A stretch of DNA of 64,000 bases from Variovorax sp. PCZ-1 (GTDB lineage: Bacteria; Pseudomonadota; Gammaproteobacteria; Burkholderiales; Burkholderiaceae_C): positions 1,860,001 through 1,924,000 of the forward strand of contig NZ_JAHCDN010000001.1 of assembly GCF_018413605.1 (NCBI RefSeq), given 5' to 3'. A program made the position numbers and the translations under genes. This document shows positions 16,034 through 25,425 of the stretch, in pieces. Positions within the stretch are counted from its first letter, which is position 1; the number at the start of each line of letters is the position of its first letter. The notes under the pieces are model-generated. The model made no database searches. It was not told where the DNA came from and saw only the letters and a list, made by a program, of their open reading frames with translations.

Positions 16034-17542
16034 TTATCGCTGGCTAATGCGCTTTATCAGCTCTGACGCAGGTACAACTTGCGAAGTTGTTGCCTCGCCC
16101 ACCAATGCGCCATGCACCCAAGTGGCGCGTTGAGCAGCCAGCAAAGCATCAGCACCAGATTGCGCTAGAAAAGCGCCACAGATGCCAGCCAGCACATCGC
16201 CCGTGCCCGCTGTGGCCAATCTTGCATCGCCTGTGGGGTTAATGCTAGGCGCAACACCCGAGCTGGCGATGATGCTGCCGCTGCCTTTCAAAATCACGGT
16301 GCAGGCAAAGCGGTCTGCCAGCGTTTGAGCGGCAAACAAACGATGAGCTTGCACCTCAGCAGTGCTAGAGCCGAGCAGACGGGCAGCTTCAAGCGGATGC
16401 GGCGTGAGGATCGTGAGCAGATTTTTCGCAGCGCGAGCTTTGAGCAAGGTTTGCAGCGATTCATCCGTGGCGATTGCGTTCAAGGCATCTGCATCGAGTA
16501 CCAAACGCTCACTCGATGAAAGAACACGAGGCAACACGCGCCGCACCTCTTCGCCACCCCCACAACCGCAAACCACAGTTTTACCCGCCAAATCAAGCGA
16601 TGCGACATCGCGAAACATCAGCTCAGGCTGCATCGGATCAACCACCATCCCGCCACCCAACAGCCCCACAAACACCCGGCCCGCCCCCGCATGCAAAGCC
16701 GCCCGAGCCGCCAGCAAGGCAGCGCCCTGCATCCCGCTTGCACCACCGATCACCGCCACATCGCCATAGCTGCCTTTGTGGCTCGCATGCATGCGAGGCG
16801 ATGCCAGCATCTCACGCTCACCCAGCAGCCAAGCTTGGGGGTCATTGACGGCATGGCTGATTCCCAGATCGTCAAACCATATCTCACCGCAAGCATCGCG
16901 CCCATGCGCAGTGAACAAACCGGGCTTGAGTGTGAGCAGGCTCAGGGTGTATTTTTTTGAATCAAATTGGCCATTTGCCGGCATAGAATCTGCGCGAGCT
17001 GCTATTGAATGAATAGCATCAGGTAACCACTGCCCAGTATCCGCGCAAAAGCCGCTGGGCACATCCACCTGCAGCACCGGCTTGCCGCTCTCGTGAATCA
17101 GGGCAAGCCATTCGACCATCTCGCCTTCTGGCGCACGGCTTGCGCCAATGCCCAGCAGCGCATCGATCGCCGCATCCCAATGCACAGGCGGCGCATCTGC
17201 AAACAGCACGCCCGCATCCCTTGCGCGATGCAGCGAAGCCAAGGCATCGGGAGGGCAATTGGCATCATCGCCCGCCCAAGTGACCACCGCATCGCGCCCC
17301 CACATGCGCAAATGCATGGCTGCTTCCAAGCCATCGCCGCCATTGTTGCCCGCCCCGCAAGCGATCCAAATCACCCGCGCATGCGGCGCAATCGCGCACA
17401 CCAGGCGCGCTGCCGAGAGCCCCGCACGCTGCATGAGCGTGTGCGCAGGCAAATGGGAAGCGGCAGCTTGCTCAATCTCGCGCGTGGCGGCGATGCTGTG
17501 AAGCGCTTGTGTCGTATGAAAGGAGATGCGTTCTAAGCCCAT
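16034..17542 (-). CDS. nnr: Bifunctional NAD(P)HX epimerase / ADP-dependent dehydratase
   Basis: The 502-residue enzyme repairs hydrated NADH and NADPH. The N-terminal YjeF-type epimerase domain (about 1-215) shows CGAGNNGGDGLEAAMHL and the DALLGIGASRAP site. The C-terminal carbohydrate-kinase-like dehydratase domain (about 230-502) shows GSYGDVAVIGGASGMQGAA and the catalytic TAGTGDVLAG. A Rep-A element is embedded near residue 181 (SIAARADSMPANGQFD), before the LKPGLFTAHGRDACGEI segment that ends the epimerase domain. The gene is 7 bases upstream of hrpA on the same strand. Confidence 0.95.
   Translation of the reverse strand: MGLERISFHTTQALHSIAATREIEQAAASHLPAHTLMQRAGLSAARLVCAIAPHARVIWIACGAGNNGGDGLEAAMHLRMWGRDAVVTWAGDDANCPPDALASLHRARDAGVLFADAPPVHWDAAIDALLGIGASRAPEGEMVEWLALIHESGKPVLQVDVPSGFCADTGQWLPDAIHSIAARADSMPANGQFDSKKYTLSLLTLKPGLFTAHGRDACGEIWFDDLGISHAVNDPQAWLLGEREMLASPRMHASHKGSYGDVAVIGGASGMQGAALLAARAALHAGAGRVFVGLLGGGMVVDPMQPELMFRDVASLDLAGKTVVCGCGGGEEVRRVLPRVLSSSERLVLDADALNAIATDESLQTLLKARAAKNLLTILTPHPLEAARLLGSSTAEVQAHRLFAAQTLADRFACTVILKGSGSIIASSGVAPSINPTGDARLATAGTGDVLAGICGAFLAQSGADALLAAQRATWVHGALVGEATTSQVVPASELIKRISQR
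16957..17019 (+). repeat. Rep-A copy 8, inside nnr (antisense to the gene)
   Basis: Plus-strand GCCGGCATAGAATCTGCGCG, then AGCTGCTATTGAATGAATAGCAT. The gene reads the opposite strand, giving DAIHSIAARADSMPANGQFD. The inner TGCTATT and AATAGCA form an inverted repeat. Confidence 0.88.
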
Positions 17543-17599
17543 AGAAGCATTGTGCAGCTTCTTGCGCGCCCATGCTGAATCGCTCGCTAGCTTGTGCGA

Positions 17600-18505
17600 T
17601 CAAACGCCCAGCAACGAGCGGGCTCGGATGAGCTCTGTGCCTTGAAATTGGCTGCTGAGATACTGCTCAATCGCTTGTTGGCGCTGCGGTGCAGACAGCT
17701 CGGGGGCTTGGGCGTAGGCCTTGATTTGCTTGCGCGCTGCACTCAAACGCTGCTCCCATTGCTGCCATTCAGCTTGCACAGCGGCTTCGCGCTCCAGCGC
17801 CTGCGGGTGAGGTGCTGGCGTGTTGACTTCTGTGGCTTGGCTGCTCTGCGTCGCTTGGCCGCTTTGCACTTGCGCGAGCATCTGCTGCAATTGCGCCTCT
17901 TCTTCCGCGTAAAAAGCATAGGCCACATCAGCACCCAGCAACTGGCGGCGCATGATTTGCCGCTCGCTGAGCGCAGCGCTCCAAGTCGTAGGTTCTTTCA
18001 GGTTCACAGCATGCTTCCAACTGTGTTGCTGCAGCTGCACATAGCGCTGAAAAAGCGCCAGCACTTGACCCAGAGCCGGCTCTTTCACATCTTTCTCTGC
18101 AGCCGCGCGCAGCGCAGCTTCAATGCTGGCCAGCGGCATTTCGCCGAACAGGCTCAAATAGTAATCAAAGCGTTGACGCAGCGCTCGACTGGCTAAAAAC
18201 CGCCCCTGCGCATTCACGCCCCAATCGCCATCGGCTTGCGTGCCTGCGAGCGAGGTATTGAGCAAATCGGGAGCAGGCCATCTGCCAGCCACTGCGCTTG
18301 CTACCTGAGCAGCCTTCTCAGGGCTCGCAGCGCCTAGCGCAAAAGGATTGGCCACGCCTGACTGCTGCCAGCCTGATGCACTGGGCGCAGAAGGCTGCGC
18401 AGGCGCATCAGTGCTTGGCCAAGAGACCCAGATAAGACAAGCAGCGGCAATGCATACTATTAAAACAGTAGCATTTCGCGCAGATTTGATGCCGGCCACA
18501 CGCAC
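17600..18505 (-). CDS. lifO: Lipase-specific foldase (lipase chaperone)
   Basis: The 301-residue product is a membrane-anchored steric chaperone needed to fold the secreted lipase encoded just upstream. One N-terminal helix (about residues 13-30) is followed by a spacer and the helical foldase domain, whose family motif is visible as LASRALRQRFDYYLSLFGE (RxxFDYxLS). The gene starts inside a Rep-A element, so its first residues (VAGIKSARNATVL) are repeat-derived in the same frame as in hrpA and guaA. The start is about 25 bases after the lipase stop, and the two form an operon. Confidence 0.92.
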   Translation of the reverse strand: MRVAGIKSARNATVLIVCIAAACLIWVSWPSTDAPAQPSAPSASGWQQSGVANPFALGAASPEKAAQVASAVAGRWPAPDLLNTSLAGTQADGDWGVNAQGRFLASRALRQRFDYYLSLFGEMPLASIEAALRAAAEKDVKEPALGQVLALFQRYVQLQQHSWKHAVNLKEPTTWSAALSERQIMRRQLLGADVAYAFYAEEEAQLQQMLAQVQSGQATQSSQATEVNTPAPHPQALEREAAVQAEWQQWEQRLSAARKQIKAYAQAPELSAPQRQQAIEQYLSSQFQGTELIRARSLLGV

Positions 18506-18520
18506 CTTTGGGCACTTTTA
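18453..18520 (-). repeat. Rep-A copy 9, covering the start of lifO
   Basis: Plus-strand ATACTATTAAAACAGTAGCA, TTTCGCGCAGATTTGATGCC and GGCC. It spans the lipase-foldase junction and provides the foldase start region; translated it gives AGIKSARNAT. Confidence 0.82.
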
Positions 18521-18529
18521 GCAATAAAT

Positions 18530-19459
18530 TTATAGCCCAAGGTTTTTCAAGCGATTGGCTTGCGCGCGATACACCGATACTGGATCAGAGCTGAAAATAC
18601 TGCGCAGACCAAATGCGTGGTTGATCTCATCAATGTGATTCCAGTTGTAGTCATCACGCAAGACCTTGCCCCAATGGTTGGAGCAGCGCCCCACCAAACC
18701 ATCGTTTTGCTCAAAGCCGAAGAACAAAGCGCCTGCGCCCATCAAGCCATCGGACACATCGAGCACATTGGTGAGCACGGATGTGCCACCCATGGAGTAA
18801 TAGCGCACGCCGTTGCTGGCTAATTCTGGGCCTTGGCCACAGCTTGTGGTGGGTGCGCCAGCGGGGAAGCGGCGGTTGAAATCTTGCGCGCCTGCGGTGG
18901 AGAGCGATTGCAACGAGGCCAATGCGTTTTGTGGATTAGATCCGCTGCCAGACAGAAAAGCCACCAAGCTGCTCAAGCCATTCACAACGCCGGCAACGAG
19001 GCCCGTCGTGCCCGTCCAATTCGTGATGCCTTGCAAACCATCAGCCACTTTGCTGCCCTGATGCGGCGTGCCCATGCTGGTCACGCTGGCCACCAGGCCA
19101 GGAGACACTGCGGCCACATAGCGGCTCGTGCTGCCGCCATGGCTGTGGCCAACCAGGTTGAATTTCGTGTGACCATATTTGGCCTTGAGTGTTTGCAGCT
19201 CTTTGAGTAATTGCTCGCCACGCACCTCGGTACTGTTTGATTGCGACACGCTCGCTGTGTAAACGATTGCGCCACTGCGGCGCAGCTCTGCGGGCACACC
19301 ATAGAAATACTGCACAGGGCCAACCGCATCAAAGCCCAACAGGCCATGCACCAGCACGATGGGGTATTTGGTTTGGGTGTAAGTGTCAGCAGCAGTCAGC
19401 GCGGTGGGGCTGGACAGCAAGGCGAGCGAAGTGGCGCATGCAACGAGAAAGCGTTTCAA
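18530..19459 (-). CDS. lip: Secreted triacylglycerol lipase (family I, foldase-dependent)
   Basis: The 309-residue enzyme has a Sec signal (KRFLVACATSLALLSSPTALTA), the oxyanion segment YPIVLVHGLLGFD, and the nucleophile elbow GHSHGG with Ser at about 106. Asp and His of the triad are probably in DGLMGAG/DGLVGRCS and the IDEINHAFG segment. Cys residues in TTSCGQGPE and VGRCSNHW fit the single disulfide of this family. The start codon is TTG, supported by an AGGAG 7 bases upstream. The gene is followed by its foldase. A 14-base palindrome lies 74 bases upstream. Confidence 0.93.
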   Translation of the reverse strand: MKRFLVACATSLALLSSPTALTAADTYTQTKYPIVLVHGLLGFDAVGPVQYFYGVPAELRRSGAIVYTASVSQSNSTEVRGEQLLKELQTLKAKYGHTKFNLVGHSHGGSTSRYVAAVSPGLVASVTSMGTPHQGSKVADGLQGITNWTGTTGLVAGVVNGLSSLVAFLSGSGSNPQNALASLQSLSTAGAQDFNRRFPAGAPTTSCGQGPELASNGVRYYSMGGTSVLTNVLDVSDGLMGAGALFFGFEQNDGLVGRCSNHWGKVLRDDYNWNHIDEINHAFGLRSIFSSDPVSVYRAQANRLKNLGL

Positions 19460-19532
19460 GATTTGTCTCCTAGAGTTTTGTGCCGAAATTGAGTTCAGCG
19501 ATATTGGAATTTGACGAGGCGCGCCGAATTAT

Positions 19533-19546
19533 CGAACGATCGTTCG
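19533..19546. promoter_or_regulatory. Palindrome CGAACGATCGTTCG, candidate TetR-type operator
   Basis: A perfect 14-base palindrome lies in the intergenic region between the divergent lipase (start 19459) and glyoxalase-like gene (start 19702). The form resembles operators of TetR-family repressors. No TetR gene is adjacent, so a trans-acting regulator would be needed. Confidence 0.5.
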
Positions 19547-19701
19547 TTTTTATTTAATGTGGTTTTCACTTAAGAGTTAACCCGAGCATGAGAGATCGCT
19601 CCTTACACAATCCAAGCTCAAGCTGCTGACACCACGTTGTCAGGAGCCTGGCAGCAGACTACGATGGCACTCAATTGGAGTGATTCAACAGGAGTAGAGT
19701 T

Positions 19702-20082
19702 ATGCAACATGCTGTCAATTGGTTTGAGATTCCCGTGGCTGATTTGAGCCGTGCGATCAAGTTTTACGAGGCGATGACCGGGGCGAAGCTGCGCCGCGAA
19801 GCCTTTGGTGCACCCGGCGAGGAGATGGGAATTTTCGTGGTGGATTCAGAAGAGACCGGCATCAGCGGCTGCTTGCTTTCCAGCCCCGATGCCAAGCCCG
19901 CGCAAGCTGGCACAACTGTCTATCTCAACGCCGAGCCGAGCATTGATACATGGATTGATCGTGCGCAAAAAGCAGGCGCGCAAATCATCACGCCGAAAAC
20001 AGCTCTGCCACCCGGCATGGGATTTTTTGCACACATCTTGGACAGCGAAGGCAATCGCGTGGGCTTGCATGCGCTGGCTTGA
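19702..20082 (+). CDS. VOC (glyoxalase/bleomycin-resistance-like) family protein
   Basis: The 126-residue product has the vicinal-oxygen-chelate pattern: NWFEIPVADLSRAIKFYEAM at the N-terminus, a central hydrophobic beta strand VYLNAE, and FFAHILDSEGNRVGLHA near the end. The metal ligands of true glyoxalases are not fully evident, so enzymatic activity is unclear. AGGAG lies just upstream of the ATG. The downstream WYL regulator starts 6 bases after its stop, so the two are probably one operon. Confidence 0.88.
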   Translation: MQHAVNWFEIPVADLSRAIKFYEAMTGAKLRREAFGAPGEEMGIFVVDSEETGISGCLLSSPDAKPAQAGTTVYLNAEPSIDTWIDRAQKAGAQIITPKTALPPGMGFFAHILDSEGNRVGLHALA

Positions 20083-20088
20083 GGTTTG

Positions 20089-20775
20089 ATGCGCCGCGCA
20101 GACCGCCTCTTTCAAATCGTCCAGCTCATCCGGGGCCGCCGTTTAACGACGGCGGCTTGGCTGGCGCAGCGCTTGGAAATTTCTGAGCGAACGGTGTATC
20201 GCGATGTGGCGGATTTGCAGCGGCAGGGCGTACCGATTGAAGGGGAAGCAGGTGTAGGCTATCGGCTGGGCAAAGGTTTTGATTTGCCGCCGTTGATGTT
20301 TTCAAACGATGAAGCTCAAGCGTTGGTAGCTGCCGTGCGGATTGCGCAAACTTGGCTGGATCCGAAGCTGGCAGTCAGCAGCCAAGATGCGCTGTCTCGC
20401 GTGTTGAGTGTATTGCCCGCGGCAGCGCGTGCGTCGGCAGAGAGCTTGGTGGTGATGGTGCCGCCAGTGGGCTTGGAGCCAGGTGTGCAAAATGTGCTGC
20501 AACAATTGCGCGAGGCTGCGCAAGCTAAACAATTTTGTGAGATCAGCTACCGAGATGCGGCTGAGCTTCGCAGCCAGCGCCGTGTGCGCCCGCTCGGTGT
20601 GTTTTATTGGGGTAAGGTGTGGACGCTCGGCGCTTGGTGTGAATCACGCCACGCTTTCCGCAATTTTCGAGTGGACCGGATTGAATCGCTTCAAGTGGAG
20701 CTTGCGCACTTTTCGGACGATGCTGGGAAAACTTTGAGTGATCTGCTGCGCTTCGTGGAAGCGGAACATCCGTGA
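20089..20775 (+). CDS. HTH-WYL transcriptional regulator (YafY type)
   Basis: The product is 228 residues from the ATG at 20089, which follows a GAGG box; a TTG directly before it is less likely. The N-terminal HTH (RADRLFQIVQLIRGRRLTTAAWLAQRL, recognition helix ISERTVYRDVADLQRQG) is followed by a WYL domain (about residues 130-210, RVRPLGVFYWGKVWTLGAWCESRHAFRNFRVDRI). WYL domains bind nucleotide-like ligands. It probably controls the upstream VOC gene; this is inferred from the coupling. Confidence 0.9.
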   Translation: MRRADRLFQIVQLIRGRRLTTAAWLAQRLEISERTVYRDVADLQRQGVPIEGEAGVGYRLGKGFDLPPLMFSNDEAQALVAAVRIAQTWLDPKLAVSSQDALSRVLSVLPAAARASAESLVVMVPPVGLEPGVQNVLQQLREAAQAKQFCEISYRDAAELRSQRRVRPLGVFYWGKVWTLGAWCESRHAFRNFRVDRIESLQVELAHFSDDAGKTLSDLLRFVEAEHP

Positions 20776-20776
20776 T

Positions 20777-22015
20777 TTATTTTTTCAACCAGCGCAGCAA
20801 ATGCTTCGCGACCGCTTTGCTACCTAGCATTTGAAAATGATCCATCTCATACACCACAGCTTGCCGAGATGCGGGCAGCTTCAGTGGCAAGCCCAGCTTG
20901 GGTTTGTCTTCCTGCGCTAAGGCGCTTTTCACAGGAACCAGACCATCACCGAGCAAACGCTTCAAAGGGGCTGCCAAATCTGTTTTTTTCTCAGGTGCTG
21001 GCGCTTTTTGTTTTGTGCAAGCCAGTGCATACAGCCTCACATGCTTAGGCCATGCAGGTAATTCGCCGGCGGGCGTAACAGCACCATCGCGCAAGTTCAT
21101 GATGCCTGCGCTGCGTACGAGGCCAAGTTTGGCGAAAGGCGCGGTATATGGGCTCACACCAAGCACTTCATCCACGCCACGGCCTGCGCGCTCTAGCGGC
21201 GCGCCCGCGTGAGGCGAGCCGAGGGTGATCAGTTTGCTTAATTTTTTCACCCAAGCGTGATCTGCTTTGAGCGCGTGATGGCAAGCGCTGCGTATGACCA
21301 AGCCGCCCATGCTGTGGCCGATGATGACCAGCTCGGTGATGGCCACAGGCCAGTTGTTCAACGTGTTTTCTAGAAGCTCTGCAAAATCTGCACCGTTCTC
21401 ATGAATCATGCGACCTGTGTTGTAGTGCAAGTAAATCGGCTCGTAGCCTAATTCGCCAGCCAGCATTGCGCCATGATCGTGTCCATCGCGATGCCATTGC
21501 AGATCGTTCATGCACAGGCCATGCACGAGGATGAGCAACTTGCCGTTTGTTTTTGAAGCGGATTCCAATGCCCTGCCCTGCTGGCGAAATTGCATCTGGA
21601 TGGCCAAAGGATTTGTCGTGGCTGCCAAGCTATCGCCCAGCACGCCATTCACAGCCGAGCGTACTGTTTCACGGTAGGGCTCAGCGGATTTCAATTTGAG
21701 CTTAGAGGCCAGTTGTTTGGCTGCGGGAGCGAGCGCTTGAGACACCAGCGGCAGCTCGGCCGCATCCAAAGCGCGATTCACACCCCAGCCCACCACGCCT
21801 GTGATGCCGCGCACACTGCGATACACCATGCCAGTGATGCCGCGCGTCTTCTTCGGCTTGGCATCTTTGCTTTTGATCGGCAGCGCCAAACCAGAAATCG
21901 CGCCATGCATCTCCTCCACCACATCTGTGATGCCTTGCACGGCTTGAATCGCTAATGCACTGGTACCGCGCAGGGTGTTGAGTTCGCTATGAGCTGAGTA
22001 TGGTGTTGAAGGCAT
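20777..22015 (-). CDS. Alpha/beta hydrolase (PGAP1/lipase-like)
   Basis: The 412-residue product has an extended N-terminal helical region (about 1-140, rich in Gly/Val repeats such as ITGMVYRSVRGITGVVG) and an alpha/beta hydrolase domain. LILVHGLCMNDLQWHRDG marks the oxyanion region, and IIGHSMGGLVIRSA the nucleophile elbow (Ser at about 236). MDHFQML near the C-terminus may carry the catalytic His. The substrate is unknown, probably an ester or lipid. It converges with the WYL regulator, with only one base between stops. Confidence 0.83.
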   Translation of the reverse strand: MPSTPYSAHSELNTLRGTSALAIQAVQGITDVVEEMHGAISGLALPIKSKDAKPKKTRGITGMVYRSVRGITGVVGWGVNRALDAAELPLVSQALAPAAKQLASKLKLKSAEPYRETVRSAVNGVLGDSLAATTNPLAIQMQFRQQGRALESASKTNGKLLILVHGLCMNDLQWHRDGHDHGAMLAGELGYEPIYLHYNTGRMIHENGADFAELLENTLNNWPVAITELVIIGHSMGGLVIRSACHHALKADHAWVKKLSKLITLGSPHAGAPLERAGRGVDEVLGVSPYTAPFAKLGLVRSAGIMNLRDGAVTPAGELPAWPKHVRLYALACTKQKAPAPEKKTDLAAPLKRLLGDGLVPVKSALAQEDKPKLGLPLKLPASRQAVVYEMDHFQMLGSKAVAKHLLRWLKK

Positions 22016-22053
22016 GCGTTGAGCATACGCCCTTCAAGCGCTACGGCGATACC

Positions 22054-23298
22054 TTATTTCATGGGCGGCTTTTGGAAAACCGCCATCACTGCGCCTGCCC
22101 ACAGAATCAAAGCAGAGGCCATCAAACCTCGCTGCAAGCCACCCGCACCATCAGCGATCCAGCCCACCAGGGTGGGGCCAATGATTTGCCCTGCGGCGAA
22201 GATGATCGTGAACAGCGCAATCCCCTGAGCCCACTGAGCTGCTGGCCACTGATGACGCACCAATGCGGTGGTCGAGGCCACCACTTGTAAAAAACAAGCG
22301 CCAAACAACAACCCTGACATCAGCATCCAGCCATAAGCATCAACAACAGCGGCCAGCATCGTCGCCATGCCCACCAAGCCATTGAGCACAGCGAGCGGCC
22401 AGCCATCTTTTCGCTTCAACAGCCTCGCCCAAAGCGGGGCAGAGAGCATGCAAGCCGAGCCGAGCAAAGCATAAAACAGCGTGATCTGCCCATTGGAGCT
22501 GCCCTGCTGCCGCAACAGCGCGATCACAAAGGTCATGTAACCAATGTAGCCCATACCAAAGCAACTGTAGGCAGCTAAGGCGGGGAGCAGATGCCGCCAG
22601 TGGTGATTTGACTGCACATTGAGCGAAGCCGTTTGCGTGGCACTTTGACGCAATGCACTCAGCCATGGCCGCATCACCTGCGCAGGCCAGAGCATCACCG
22701 CAGTTGCAACCAAGCAAGCCACTGTGAGCGCCCACCAGCCCCAAGCCCAAGATGCAAATTGCGCGCCTGGCATTGTTGCCCCAGTCGTCTGCTGCGCCCA
22801 AGTCATCACCGATGGCACGCTCAGTGCTGACACCGTGATGCCCAAGCCCGCGCCGGCGTAATAAATCCCGATCAGCAGGCCGCTGCGCTCAGGTGCTCGC
22901 GCACCAATTTGCGCTGCCAACATCCCACCCGTCATAAACACCCATGCGCTGCTCACCCCTGCTAATGCGCGTAGCAGCATCCAAACACTGGTATCGCGGA
23001 AAAATCCTGAAAGCCCCATCCAGAGGCAAGAAAAAACCGCGCCGAGGATGAAAAGCCGCGTCGCCTCCATCCGCCGCAAAAGCCAAGGCGCAGACAGCGC
23101 GCCCACGAGATAGCCAATGGCATTGCTGGTATTGAGCGCGCCTGAAAGCGCATAAGTCCATTGCAAATCCTCTCGCATGGCAGGCAGCAACAAACCGTAA
23201 GCAAAGCGTGCAAGCCCCAGCGACAGCGCTGCTCCCAGCGAGATAGCCAAAGCCAGAGCAATCAGGCGGGCAGGAGAAGTGTCATGGCTGGGAGGCAT
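22054..23298 (-). CDS. MFS transporter, YbfB/YjiJ family
   Basis: The 414-residue protein has 12 predicted membrane helices and the YbfB/YjiJ signature at the N-terminus (GLARFAYGLLLPAMREDLQWTYALSGALNTSNAIGYLVGAL). Members are putative sugar or drug exporters without a firmly known substrate. It lies 38 bases downstream of the start of the preceding minus-strand hydrolase gene, in divergent orientation to the DUF2855 gene at 23360. Confidence 0.9.
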   Translation of the reverse strand: MPPSHDTSPARLIALALAISLGAALSLGLARFAYGLLLPAMREDLQWTYALSGALNTSNAIGYLVGALSAPWLLRRMEATRLFILGAVFSCLWMGLSGFFRDTSVWMLLRALAGVSSAWVFMTGGMLAAQIGARAPERSGLLIGIYYAGAGLGITVSALSVPSVMTWAQQTTGATMPGAQFASWAWGWWALTVACLVATAVMLWPAQVMRPWLSALRQSATQTASLNVQSNHHWRHLLPALAAYSCFGMGYIGYMTFVIALLRQQGSSNGQITLFYALLGSACMLSAPLWARLLKRKDGWPLAVLNGLVGMATMLAAVVDAYGWMLMSGLLFGACFLQVVASTTALVRHQWPAAQWAQGIALFTIIFAAGQIIGPTLVGWIADGAGGLQRGLMASALILWAGAVMAVFQKPPMK

Positions 23299-23359
23299 CT
23301 GTTTCGCATCATAAATCTAGGTGACACGACTTGAGCCGCCATCAGCCTAGAATGTTTGA

Positions 23360-24457
23360 ATGAGCACTCCTATCTTCCTCGTCAAAAAATCCGATATCTC
23401 GCAATCGCAGCTCGCCTCCAGCGAATCTCTTGCGCTTCAAGCAGGGCAAGTGCGGCTGCGCATTGATCTGTTTTCCTTCACGGCCAACAACATCACCTAC
23501 GCCAGCTTTGGCGATGCGATGAAGTATTGGGATTTTTATCCTCGCGAGGATGAATGGGGCGTGATTCCCGTTTGGGGTTTTGCTGAAGTAGTGGAATCGC
23601 TGCACGACAGCATCGCTCCGGGACAGCGCTTCTATGGCTACTACCCGCCAGCCGCTGAAGTGGTGCTCACGCCTTCACGCATCTCGCCCGCAGGCTTTTC
23701 TGTCAGCGATGGGCCGCGCGGGCAATTGGCTGCTGTCTACAACAGCTATACGAACTGCAGCAGTGATCCTTTTCACGCACATGGCAGCGAAGCCGTGCAG
23801 TGCTTGCTGCGCCCGCTCTTCATCACCAGCTGGTTGATTGATGACTTTCTGGCAGACAACAGCTTCTTCGGCAGCGAAGCAGTGCTCCTCTCCAGTGCAT
23901 CCAGCAAAACGGCGTATGGCACGGCATTTTGCCTCTCGCTGCAACCCGCCGAGCAACGCCCCAAGATCATCGGGCTCACCTCACCAGGCAATGTGGCCTT
24001 CAGCGAATCGCTTGGCTGCTATGACCAAGTGATCACCTACGAGCAGCTGGAAAGCTTGAGCGCCAACCTGCCCTGCACCTATGTCGATTTCGCTGGCAAC
24101 GCCGCCCTGCGCCACCGCATTCACACACATTTCACACAGTTGAAATACAGCTGCTCCGTGGGCGGTACACATGTGCAAGAGCTGGGTGGCGCAAAAGGTT
24201 TACCCGGCCCGAAAGCCACGCTCTTCTTCGCGCCAGCGCAGATCGCCAAGCGGCGTGATGATTGGGGCGGTGCTGTGCTCAATCAACGCTTGGTGCAGAG
24301 CTGGCAAGCTTTCGCGCAGCGCGTCGCGCAGCCAGGCGCAACATGGATGGATGTGGAAATGCACAGTGCAGCATCGGCTAACGCAGCGTATGCCAGCCTG
24401 CTCAAAGGGCAGCTCAGCCCACGCAGCGGCCAAGTGTGGTCACTATCAAATAAATAG
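23360..24457 (+). CDS. DUF2855 family protein
   Basis: The 365-residue product matches the DUF2855 pattern. The N-terminus ([31 protein letters not shown]) resembles the GroES-like part of medium-chain dehydrogenases. A central nucleotide-binding-like region contains [15 protein letters not shown]. The function is uncharacterised; a role as a reductase related to zinc-type alcohol dehydrogenases is possible. Its last residues and the stop (SLSNK-TAG) lie inside a Rep-A element. Confidence 0.85.
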   Translation: MSTPIFLVKKSDISQSQLASSESLALQAGQVRLRIDLFSFTANNITYASFGDAMKYWDFYPREDEWGVIPVWGFAEVVESLHDSIAPGQRFYGYYPPAAEVVLTPSRISPAGFSVSDGPRGQLAAVYNSYTNCSSDPFHAHGSEAVQCLLRPLFITSWLIDDFLADNSFFGSEAVLLSSASSKTAYGTAFCLSLQPAEQRPKIIGLTSPGNVAFSESLGCYDQVITYEQLESLSANLPCTYVDFAGNAALRHRIHTHFTQLKYSCSVGGTHVQELGGAKGLPGPKATLFFAPAQIAKRRDDWGGAVLNQRLVQSWQAFAQRVAQPGATWMDVEMHSAASANAAYASLLKGQLSPRSGQVWSLSNK

Positions 24458-24503
24458 CACTTTGCGCAGTATCTACGCCGCCTGATGGCCAATATCATTT
24501 AAA
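24442..24503 (-). repeat. Rep-A copy 10, at the 3' end of the DUF2855 gene
   Basis: Plus-strand CACTATCAAATAAATAGCAC, TTTGCGCAGTATCTACGCCG, then GGCCAATATCATTTAAA. The DUF2855 gene uses the TAG in AATAGCAC as its stop, so the repeat defines its C-terminus. Confidence 0.88.
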
Positions 24504-24519
24504 AAATGAAGGGGAACCG

Positions 24520-25425
24520 ATGTTTCAAGGCTTCGAATCGCATACAGTGAATGTGAATGGTATTGAGATCGCATGCGTGATCAAGCGCGCGCAGGAGGCA
24601 AATAAGCCCGCTGTGCTCATGCTGCACGGTTTTCCGCAAACCAAAGCCATGTGGTCGCGTATCGCGCCCGTGCTGGCGGAGCACTTCACCGTGGTCTGCG
24701 CCGATTTGCGCGGCTACGGTCACTCTGAGCATCCGCCTTGCTTATCCGATGCAAGTAACTACAGCTTTCGTGCCATGGCGGCTGATCAAATCGGGCTCAT
24801 GAAAGCGCTTGGCTTTGAGCAGTTTCATCTCATCGGCCATGATCGCGGCGGCCGTACAGCGCATCGCCTCGCGCTGGATCATCCGCAGGCTGTGCTCTCG
24901 CTCACGCTGATGGATATCGTTCCTGCCACCGAACTCTTTCTTAACGTCACTCGGCAAGTGGCAGGCGCCTACTGGCATTGGTTCTTTCTCTCCCAGCCAG
25001 CACCCTTTCCTGAGCGCTTGATCGGCGCTGATGCAGATTATTTTTATGAAACCTGCCTGCTCGGCTGGGGTGGTGCCAAGCTGACTGATTTTGATGCTGA
25101 TCAGTTGGCAGACTATCGCAGCTGCTGGAATCAACCGAGCATGATCCAAGGCTCCTGCGGCGACTATCGCGCAGCGGCCAGTGTGGATTTGACGAATGAT
25201 CAAGCTGACATCACAGCAACAGTGGATTGCCCCAGCCTCGTCTTCTATGGTGAGCAAGGTGTGATGAATAAGCTCTACGATATTCCTGCGCAGTGGCGCA
25301 ATCGTTTGCCGAAGATGCAAACTGCCTCGCTGCCCGGCGGCCATTTCTTCCCAGACATGCGCCCTGCTGAAACCGCAAAGATTTTGTTGGATTTCATCAC
25401 TCATCATTCACTATCAAAAGAGTAG
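24520..25425 (+). CDS. Alpha/beta hydrolase of the haloacetate dehalogenase type
   Basis: The 301-residue product closely follows the fluoroacetate/haloacetate dehalogenase pattern. [10 protein letters not shown] holds the oxyanion loop. [11 protein letters not shown] has the nucleophile Asp at about 108 and the substrate-carboxylate Arg pair at about 109 and 112. [15 protein letters not shown] has the His and Trp at about 153 and 154 that stabilise the halide. The base His is in PGGHFFPD. An epoxide hydrolase role is the alternative, but the Arg pair and the WHWFFL motif favour haloacids. The C-terminus (SLSKE-TAG) comes from Rep-A. Confidence 0.82.
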   Translation: MFQGFESHTVNVNGIEIACVIKRAQEANKPAVLMLHGFPQTKAMWSRIAPVLAEHFTVVCADLRGYGHSEHPPCLSDASNYSFRAMAADQIGLMKALGFEQFHLIGHDRGGRTAHRLALDHPQAVLSLTLMDIVPATELFLNVTRQVAGAYWHWFFLSQPAPFPERLIGADADYFYETCLLGWGGAKLTDFDADQLADYRSCWNQPSMIQGSCGDYRAAASVDLTNDQADITATVDCPSLVFYGEQGVMNKLYDIPAQWRNRLPKMQTASLPGGHFFPDMRPAETAKILLDFITHHSLSKE

